Assembly: GCA_030272155.1 (NCBI GenBank)
Contig: CP126204.1
Coordinates: 4,331,501 to 4,395,500 of the forward strand
Length of the DNA stretch: 64,000 bases
From: Tetradesmus obliquus
Taxonomy: Eukaryota; Chlorophyta; Chlorophyceae; Sphaeropleales; Scenedesmaceae
Reading direction: 5' to 3'
The position numbers and the translations under genes were made by a program. The notes beneath the pieces were generated by a model. That model did no database searches, was not told where the DNA came from, and saw only the letters and a program-made list of their open reading frames with translations. Shown piece after piece: positions 56,218 through 64,000 of the stretch (its first letter is position 1; the number at the start of each line of letters is the position of its first letter).

Positions 56218-57002
56218 ATGAAACCAACGACTATAGTTCTCCTGTTCTTGATCGGTGCGGCTAGCATCAGCGCTGTGCTGTGCCAGCAGGCAGGCCAACA
56301 GCAGCGCAACAGTGCTGCTGTCCAGCACAGGAAGCAGCTTCCCACCACTCCAGCACACAACAACAAAGACAAGCACTGGCTCGGTCGTGGTCAACGTACG
56401 CGTATCCCATGCCCCAAAGGCAACCTGCAGTGCAAAGCAGTGTCAGACATGATGGCACAGCTGGAGTTCCAGCCAGGGTTTGGCCCTAAGGTCAACTGCA
56501 CTTGCTCACAGTTTGAGGCTGGCGTATGCTTTGCACCTGGCTGCTTCCCCTGCGCAAAGTCATGCTTTGCAAATGCTCCCCCGGAGCTCGCCAACTCGCC
56601 TGGGCCCTTCGGCACTGGCCTGCTGTGCTCGACAGGTGAGCGGTTGCTGGCCATATGGACAGCTGGCTAACAACAGCAGCATTGTTGATGATTGAATGCG
56701 TTGAGGCAGTGTCGCCAGTTTGAGAGGTGGCGTGGCACGCATGTTGCATTCTGCGTGGCGTTTGTCAGTTATACATCTTGCAGGGCCAGGCTGCACTGGA
56801 TTTCACCCCCCTAACACCTCTGCATTTGTAGTGTTGCTGTGTGGTTCTTGCAGAGCACATGCTGTAACTGCTGTTGCTGTTGCTGCTGCTGCTGCTGCTG
56901 CTGCTTCTGTGCACAGGCTGCCAGCCCTGCTGTCAGGCCGCGGCAGATCCTAACAAGGCAGCAAACAGCACATGTGACCTGCCGGTTGGCGGCTGCTCTT
57001 GA
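56218..57002 (+). CDS. Small secreted Cys-rich protein, unknown function
   Basis: Two exons, 56218-56635 and 56917-57002, join in phase 1 (split Gly codon) to 167 residues. The start at 56218 gives a classic signal peptide (MKPTTIVLLFLIGAASISAV, then LCQQ). A Gln/His/Lys-rich spacer follows, then a Cys-rich domain: IPCPKGNLQCKAV, NCTCSQFEAGVCFAPGC, FPCAKSCFANAPP, STGCQPCCQAAADPN, NSTCDLPVGGCS-stop. Fifteen Cys lie in the last 110 residues or so, with two N-glycosylation sequons (NCT, NST). The intron's 3' end is (CTG)n then CTTCTGTGCACAG. A TGTAA signal lies near 57225. I do not recognise the family. A cell-wall or secreted binding role is only a guess. Confidence 0.7.
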
Positions 57003-57940
57003 GCGAAGCTCTGAACAAACAAGTAAAGAAAGTGACCACACACTGTGCGACAATAGAATTTGATGTCGGCAGTGGCAAGGTCTTTGGAGCAGCACGCATC
57101 TTTCTGTGGCTCAGCTCGCCTGGCTGAAGGGTGTTGAGCAGTCGGGTCCAGCTGACCTGTTGTTCAATTGACTCAGCAAGGCAAGCTGGGCACCCTGCTC
57201 TGTGATCTTCAAGTTGTCATCATTGTAACAAAAAAGCACTATTGCATAACAAGAGGGCATCTTGGTTGTTCCCGGCAGTGTACAGTCGGTGAACATGCAG
57301 GTGGCTGCAGCCTGTAAGAACGCTGCACTGCCGGCCATCATGTGTGGTTGAGGGTTGCTGAGCTCGTCAGCTGATCGGCGGCGATTGGCAGGTGGCATCA
57401 AATGACTTAATCAGCAGTGTGCAGCAGGGGCTCGCTGACAATTGAATTTATTGGCGTACATGTGATGGCATCATCAGCATCAACGTGGGAACTTTGCCCA
57501 TGACTCAAGGCACTGCCTGGCAGCTGTACCGTACAGCGTGCTGCTGGCAGCAGCACGCTACTGGCCAGTACTGTGCTGCAGAGATTGTGACACCATGGCT
57601 ATACGCAGTTTCAAACCAGTGTAATCTGTGCACAAGAACGTCCGGCGTTTGTGGTTTCTGGCAAGGACCGTGTACTGTCTGCAGTGCCAAGGTTGCTCAG
57701 CTCACTCTTTTTGAAAACGTGTTACTTGACACACCGCCTTTGGCACACCTTGCTTTTGAGCCAATTATCGTATGGATTCACACGAGACCAACTGATTTAC
57801 TGACGTCAGCAAGCCTTTGTCTCTTCTGCATGTCGTACGCTGCAACCGTATGATCGCAATGCAGACCCCAGCATGCCGGTAGAAGCTGCAGATGCACAGA
57901 ATTGCATAATGATCAATCAATAGTTTTCAAGTCGTAAAAC
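57003..57940. other. Intergenic region without recognised gene
   Basis: About 0.94 kb of ordinary sequence. The first part is likely the 3' UTR of the secreted protein gene. No clear TATA box is seen before the ATG at 57941. Confidence 0.5.
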
Positions 57941-60900
57941 ATGAGTTTCGTGCTGCACGGGTTGCACGAGCAGCAGCAGCATGCCAATTACCTTGTCTAC
58001 AACTTTGAAGATGGCCGCACAATATGCTTGGCCTGCTTCCTGCACAGCCTGTCTGATCCAGGACAGTTGGACAGCAAGAAGCAGTTTGCAGTCAGGTGCG
58101 CAGCTGCGGCAGCTGCCAATGGTTACTGTCTTCGCCAAAGTCGTTGCAGCAGCAGAGGCAGTAGGCCGCAATGTTCCTGCAAGCTGTGCAGGTCCACCAT
58201 ATGCACTGTTGGCTGCAGCCGTAAGCTGCAGTCAGAATACATACAATAAATACTTCAACCACTACATTGACATAAACATTGTCCTGGTTGCAGGGAGGTC
58301 ATGGCAATGTTTGACCCAGAGGGGCCAGAGGGGGCGCGCCTGCTGCATGTGCTGCTGAGCCAGCATGCAGCGCTGCTTTTGGCAGGCCTACTCTCAGCTT
58401 TCAATAGCACGCAGGACCTCGGAGTATCCATGGTGAGCTTCGGAGCGCTTTAGTGAGGTAGAGCACTGCAGGAGCAGAAGCTAGTTTGGCTGCAGCAGAC
58501 TGGTGCAGCGGCAATGGTTGGCGTACCTGTGCTTACGTTAGCTTTCCTCTGCACTGCATGCCCACAATGCTGCTGATTCTGGTCTTTTACCTGTAAACGT
58601 GCTGGGTCTGCCACAACTATCTGCCTCACTTATGGGCTGCTGCTGCAGGCCTTGCAGGATGCGGCACTGATGATGGCCAGCTGCGCTCCCAACTACCTGC
58701 CAGAACTCTTCACAGAGCGGTAAGCACCTGCGTGCAAGCACCAGCATGATGTTCATCATCTTTATCAAAATTCAATCAAGCCATATCAGATTACAAATCA
58801 CAAATCAATCATCAAGCATTACCTGCATGGTGTTGTCCTTTGTTCTAGTTGGACTGCCCCACAGTGCTTTACGGGCCAGCAGCATCGTTAGCGCATGTGC
58901 GAGCAGCTGCAACATTCTGTTTGTTCCTTGCTTGGTCGTGCACAGCTGCCTAGGTTGAGCTCATTCCCTGTCCTGTGCTTGCAGGATCATGCAGCAGCTG
59001 CTGCACCTGCCATGGCCTCCAAGTGCTGCAGCCCTCTCCTGCGAGCAATCAACAGCAGCAGCAGCAGTTGCAGCTGGGGCAGGCGCAGCTACTCTGCAGT
59101 CAGCAGCAGCCGTTGCCTCCTGCCTGGCTCTGTTGCAGCAGCTGGTGGCTAGCCATGCATCTGCGGGTGCCATGCTGGCGTCGGCGCTGCACTCATGCCC
59201 CGAGCTAGCTGCAGAGATGGCTGCAGGACTCAACTGCGGCCTGGAGTCGATCGTCGTGCCGCTGCTGCAGTGAGTGTGTGTGCATCTGCTAGCGTATGAA
59301 CCACTGGCATGCTCAGCTTGGCTTCCATAGGGCCTGGTGGTAGTGTCCTTGTTCCTGGAGTGGACATCTGTCTGCCTGCTGCTGTTGTGCTGTGTGGCTT
59401 GATGGCAAACAGCAGTATGTGGGTGACTGTGTCGGGCTGCAGTGGCAGTGGTGCCGGCTGCGCAGCGTGTGTGCGCTGTGGCCTTGAGCTGCTGCTTTGC
59501 ATATATCTGCTGCCGCTGCAACAGTGCAGCATGCCTGCTACTGACACGTGCCATCAGTTTGCCGCAAGCACACATGCTCACGCTGATGGCACTTGTCTTT
59601 CCTTCCTGCAGCACCTTCTCATTCGTTGCAGCCAACAGCAGCAGCCCAGTCGCCCTGCAAGCAGCAGCAGCAGGCAGCCAGGCCGCCCCTGCCTGCCTGT
59701 CTCCCAGCCTGGTGCAGCAGCTCTTTTGTGGCCTGCTGCAGCTGCTGCCTGACTTGGCAGCTGGGCAACTGCAGCAGCTGGCGATGCAGCTGCTGCTGCG
59801 CCTAGCAGAGACAGGTGAGTAGGCACTCGCATCAGCCCATTCTCTGCAATGTTACATGTTCATTGTTGTGTTTTGCTGCAGAGAACATCGCCAACTGGAC
59901 ACAATGTGGTACGAGTAGCGCAGCAGCACAAGTAGCAGCAGGTGGCTGATGCTACATCATCATTGACATCTGCAACCAGAAGCCAAATGAACAGCATCAT
60001 GATGTGCAAGCAAGTGAGGTGCTGTTGAGGCACTCCTGGCACGTTGTACCCACCTGATTATCGTGATGCCAAATGTGACATGTTTCCATGCATGCGCAAT
60101 GGCAGGCTGTGCTGTAGAGTCCGCTAGCCACATGCCAACAGCAGCAGCGGCCCCTCTCAGCAGCCAGCAGCCGCTGCTGCTGCACAGCACCACCCACTCC
60201 CAGCAGCAATACAGCCAACAACAGCAGCAGCAGCAGCAGCCTGATCTGGCAAGCAGCCTAATGGCTGCACTCAAGCCCGTGCTCCTGGCAGATGATACTC
60301 AACTGCAGCTATCAGGCTGCCAGCTGCTGGTTGCTGTTGCTGCACGTGCACCTGCAGCGCTGCTGCAGCAGCTGATGCAGCAGGACTGCTGCGAGCACTT
60401 GTTTGAAGTGCTGCGGGGCACCCTCAGCAGCTGCAGCACACAGGCCAGCCTGGCAGCAGCAGCACTGGACAGGCGGCGCAACACAAGAGGAGGGCCTGAC
60501 AGCAGCATGGGGCCTGGTGCTGCTGCTGCTGCTGCTGCTGCTGCGCACTCGATGGCAGCTGCAGGGGCCTTTGAGGCAGCAGCTGAGGGGCTGCAGGCGG
60601 CAGCAGTGTCTGCGCTGCGCTGCTTGGCCAGCCAAGGTGAGCAAAGGCGGGGTTCAGTGGCTCCTGCAGCACTGCACTGCAAGTACTTTGTTAACCGTTT
60701 GGTGGCTGCAGTGAGCAGCAGTGCTGTGTTTTGCGGCTGAACTAGTCAAAGCTGCAGCAATGAGTCAGCAACAGCAGCGGCGCCGCTTGCATGCAAGCAT
60801 ACTAGTGGCTTCGGCCCACATGCACCTTGCGTGTATCTCCTTCGGTGCGCAGTGCAGCACTGCATCAGGGTCTCCTTGTACTTCTTTCAACTGCTTTGCT

Positions 60901-63734
60901 GTCTCATGTGTGTTAGCTGTCGTATGCGATTTTCCGCATGCTGCGCTGCTGCCTGCAGGTCCTACCTTCATGCAGCACTTCCACTTTGGCCTGGACACCC
61001 TCACTGAGCTTCTGCAGCACAAGCTGCTTTCTATTGTGTTGTTTTTATGCATAAAATATGGAACTGCTGCACTGCTGTCTGCAGGTCCTACCTTCATGCA
61101 GCACTTCCACTTTCGCCTGGACACCCTCACTGAGCTTCTGCAGCACAAGCTGCTTTCTGTTCTTACGTACTTTCATGCATCACAAGAAATGCTGCGCTGC
61201 TGTGTGCAGGCCCTACCTTCACGCAGCACTTCCACTTTGGCCTGGACACCCTCACTGAGCTGCAGTGCAGCACAAGCTGCTTTCTGTTGTGCTGTACGTT
61301 CACGAATTACAAGACATTCTGCGCTGCTGTCTGCAGGCCCTGCCTTCATGCAGCACTTCCACTTTGGCCTGGACACCCTGACTGAGCTTCTACAGCATTG
61401 CTCAGCCAGCTGCAACACACCAGTGCTGGCAGCCACGCTACTGCTGCTAGAAGGGCCCACAGATCCAGCCAATCCTAGCAGCCTGCTGGTACCACTTGCC
61501 TCGATGGTGCGGCTCGCTGCTGCTGCTGTGGCCGTGCTGCCAGATGCTGCACAGGCTGGCCAGCAGCAGCAGCAGCAGGGTATGGAGCTACAGCCGGGGC
61601 CTGAGCTGCAAGCTGCATATGAGGCCGCATGCAGGTAGGGTGCTGAAGCTTCGATGACATGCGCTAGCTGCATGTTGCACATGCTGGCTGGTCAACCTAC
61701 TACCAGCCATTGCTTGCACGGTCAGCACAGATTGGTGTCACCCTGTTCAATGCCACAGCCTGTTACGCTGGGGGTTTTCCCAGCGCCCCTGGTACTGACT
61801 GCTGCTGCTGCCAATGACACAAACCCATTTGCGATGTGTCATACCTTTCTGCCTTCTCTGCAGCCTCCTCACAAACATAACCCTCAAGTGGGCCAGCAGC
61901 AGCAGCAGCAACTGGGCAGCGCTACAGCCTCACATCCTGGCAGGAGTGCATAGGGCCTTGGCAGCGCACAGCCTGCTGAGCAGCAGAAGCCTGGCAGAGG
62001 GCTTCCTGGTGGCTGCATGCCGCCTTGCTGCTGCTGCAGCGCAGCTACTGACTGGCATGCTTGAGGCAGGCAGTAGCAGCGGCAATGCTTCCGGCAGTCA
62101 AGAGCAGCAGCAGCAGCAGCAGTGGGCTGGTGGAAAGACTGGAGGCGGCTCACATGGAAAGGGAGGGAAGAAGAAGCAAGCCGCGCAGGCAAAAGCAGCA
62201 GCAGCAGCTGTAGAAGACAAGCCATTTGCAAAGCGTCGGCAGCAGCAGCAGCAGCGGGCGCAGGGCAGTGCTGCAAGCCAAGGCACTGCCGGCGCTACTG
62301 GTGCTGCAACAGTAGCTGCAGTGGATGACATGCTGACTGTGATGGAGGCTTTTTTGCAGCATGTGCTGCCAGCAGCCCAGAGGGTGCTGCCAGCAGCAGC
62401 AGAGGAGGCAGCAGCAGCGCAGCAGGGCCTGCCTGCAGGGCAGCAGCAGCAGCAGCAGCAGCAGCTTGGGGTGTTTTGTGGCCTGCTGCATTCGGTGCAG
62501 CAGCTGCTGCTGGCGCTGCTGATGAGTGGTGAGCAGACTTCGCCAGCAGGGGTAGCACTGCACAGCTTGATGTATTTCAGTGCTGGCTGTGCATCTCCGC
62601 GGGCTACCATGCGTCCTTGGGTGCATGTGTGAGAGCAGCTTGGATGCGAATCCGCTGCTGCGTGTGCCATGCTAACTCCACATGCATTATACTGCCTCTG
62701 CCACTGCAGGCAGCAGCAGCGCCGAGCTGTCTTCTTTTCTGGCCCCCTTTGCACGGCAGCTGCTCGGCCCCGGCTGCAGATGGGCCAGCAGCACTTGGGG
62801 CATCCTGGAAACGGTGCCCCTGCCGCCTGCTGCTGTTGGGGAGGCGTGGCAGCTGCTGCTGGCTGCTGCTCTGGCGCTGGAAGGTCAGGCATTCATGCCA
62901 GGTAGGTGCGGGTGTTTTGTAGCGTGCTGAGGTTACCTGTGTTGGCTGTGCTGCATGCGTGTTGCCGACTGCACTGACGTTCGGCGGAAATAAGCCGTAT
63001 CCATCAAACAGATCGGTGAGTGTGTGTTCAGAGGGGGCCGGCGACCAGCAGCACCTGGGGCATCCTGGAGGGGGTGGCGCTGCCTGCTGCTGCTGTTGGG
63101 GAGGCGTGGCAGCTGCTGCTGGCTGCTGCACTGGCACTGGAAGGGCAGGCCTTCATGTCAGGTAGGTTGTTACGCTGTGAGTTGCCTGCCTTGGCTGTGC
63201 TGCATGCGCGTTACGGACTGCACTGGCATTCGGCGGATGTAAGCAGTATCCATCAAACAGATCGGTGAGTGCGGGTTCAGAGGGGCTGGCATGTGGCAGT
63301 GACATATAAGCATTATGTGTGGATGCTAGAGGCTAGAGGTGGAATGTACCTCACATACTGTTATGTGCTGGTGCTGGGGGGTTTGAACTTAGAGTCAGGT
63401 GGGGGTATGCCTGTGATCTGGCTACATGCTGTGCTGCTGTGTGCAAGTGAAGGCTGTGTTGAATGCATGTTGCAACTTCACTAGCATTCCGTGCCAGGTT
63501 TCATGACAGTGCACCCGATAGTCGCATGGCGGGTACCTGGACATCTCATGGACTGTCAACTCAGACATTCCTGCTGTGTTTGCAGGCAGCGCCCCACCAA
63601 ACATCCCTGCCCTTGCTGCCGCACTGAGCAGCAAAGCCAGCAGCAGAATCGCCCTGCTTGAGCTGCTGTGCTCAGCAGCAGCACACCCACCCAGCGCTAC
63701 CCATGCTGCTGCACCCCAGCAGCACCAACGCGGC

Positions 63735-63765
<31 letters not shown>

Positions 63766-64000
63766 ACATCCGGCGCTTCGGTGGTGTTTCCGAGCTGCAC
63801 AAAGCAGCGCTATGCATTGTAGCGGCTGTGCTGCGCTGCGGTGATGCATGTTGGGTGTGGCAGGATGTGCTGACTGCGCTGGATGCAGCAGTAAGAACTG
63901 CAGGGCCTGGCATCTTGTCACAGCCAGATCTGCTGCTGCAAATTGTACTGCTGTACTGCCAGACTGAACAGCAGCTAGCAGCTGACCTGTACCAGCAGGC
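57941..64000 (+). CDS. ARM-like helical protein, possible PRD1/MEI1 homologue (3' end beyond window)
   Basis: Exons in matching phase: 57941-58095, 58294-58432, 58649-58729, 58985-59269, 59612-59814, 60118-60636, 61336-61634, 61864-62528, 62710-62901, and 63585 to the window edge. The N-terminus reads FEDGRTICLACFLHSLSDPG, then QHAALLLAGLLSAFNSTQDL, then ALQDAALMMASCAPNYLPEL. This follows the order of the N-terminal region of plant PRD1 (GG-ICLLCF-N-ISDP, then a hydrophobic helix pair), needed with SPO11 for meiotic double-strand breaks. The rest is Ala/Leu/Gln-rich helical repeats with glutamine tracts and a Lys-rich loop (GKGGKKKQAAQAK). The PRD1 match rests on short remembered motifs, so a generic ARM-repeat protein is the alternative. 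No signal or membrane segment is seen. Confidence 0.5.
60957..61400 (+). repeat. Three upstream copies of an exon head
   Basis: GPTFMQHFHFGLDTLTELLQ with its acceptor recurs at about 60959, 61085 and 61209 (spacing about 125 bp) before the intact exon at 61336, which alone continues (SCNTPVLAATLLLLEGP). Confidence 0.92.
63030..63165 (+). repeat. Downstream copy of an exon tail
   Basis: The tail of exon 62710-62901 (STWGILETVPLPPAAVGEAW through ALALEGQAFM, plus GTAGGT donor) is repeated at about 63046-63161 with a few substitutions. The following intron heads also match (ATCCATCAAACAGATCGGTG at both). Confidence 0.9.

Noticed and set aside
1..64000. Protein-coding viral or retroelement sequences (reverse transcriptase, integrase, transposase)
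   Set aside because: No catalytic motifs of these families were seen in any frame; the only mobile element supported is the non-coding MITE.

Overview
The window looks like nuclear DNA of a green alga, most likely a chlorophycean. All genes are intron-dense with GT-AG junctions, and two adjacent genes encode PsbP, the thylakoid-lumen oxygen-evolving enhancer 2, with bipartite transit peptides. Introns are loaded with CAG/CTG triplet tracts. I see no operons, bacterial-type features, tRNA, rRNA or CRISPR. A Scenedesmus-like (Sphaeropleales) source is a guess only.

Layout. (1) About 1-3.8 kb, minus: a secreted protein made of sushi/CCP-like Cys-rich modules, one phase-1 exon per module, running off the left edge. 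(2) 5.7-13.7 kb, plus: a long Cys-rich, N-glycosylation-site-rich extracellular-type protein that I do not recognise. (3) 14.1-19.4 kb, minus: a PAP2_C family sphingolipid synthase (inositolphosphorylceramide/sphingomyelin synthase-like), head to head with (4) 20.2-22.6 kb, plus: a ceramide synthase (LAG1/TLC). The two genes act on successive steps around ceramide. (5) 23.3-33.4 kb, minus: a two-domain protein, P-loop sulfotransferase-like plus class IV PLP aminotransferase, like the plant BCAT-like proteins. A 751-bp hAT-like MITE sits in one of its introns. (6,7) 34.4-37.3 and 38.7-41.4 kb, minus: tandem PsbP genes of six exons each, both 251 codons. (8) 43.4-48.3 kb, minus: a nucleoplasmin/HD2-like acidic nuclear protein. 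(9) 48.8-54.3 kb, plus, divergent from 8: a ribonuclease-inhibitor-type LRR protein. (10) 56.2-57.0 kb, plus: a small secreted Cys-rich protein. (11) 57.9 kb to the right edge, plus: an alpha-helical (ARM-like) protein whose N-terminus resembles the meiotic double-strand-break protein PRD1/MEI1.

The most striking general feature is a rule followed by partial exon copies in almost every gene. Copies of exon 5' ends, with the preceding intron tail, lie only upstream of the intact exon. Copies of exon 3' ends, with the following intron head, lie only downstream. The introns therefore look as if they grew by tandem duplications straddling splice junctions, leaving rows of decoy splice sites. A second general feature is that (CTG)n on the sense strand often sits just upstream of 3' splice sites. 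Exon boundaries were placed by eye from splice consensus, reading-frame phase and family similarity. They are firm for the two PsbP genes, ceramide synthase, the 3' halves of the sphingolipid synthase and BCAT-like genes, and the small secreted gene, and tentative elsewhere.
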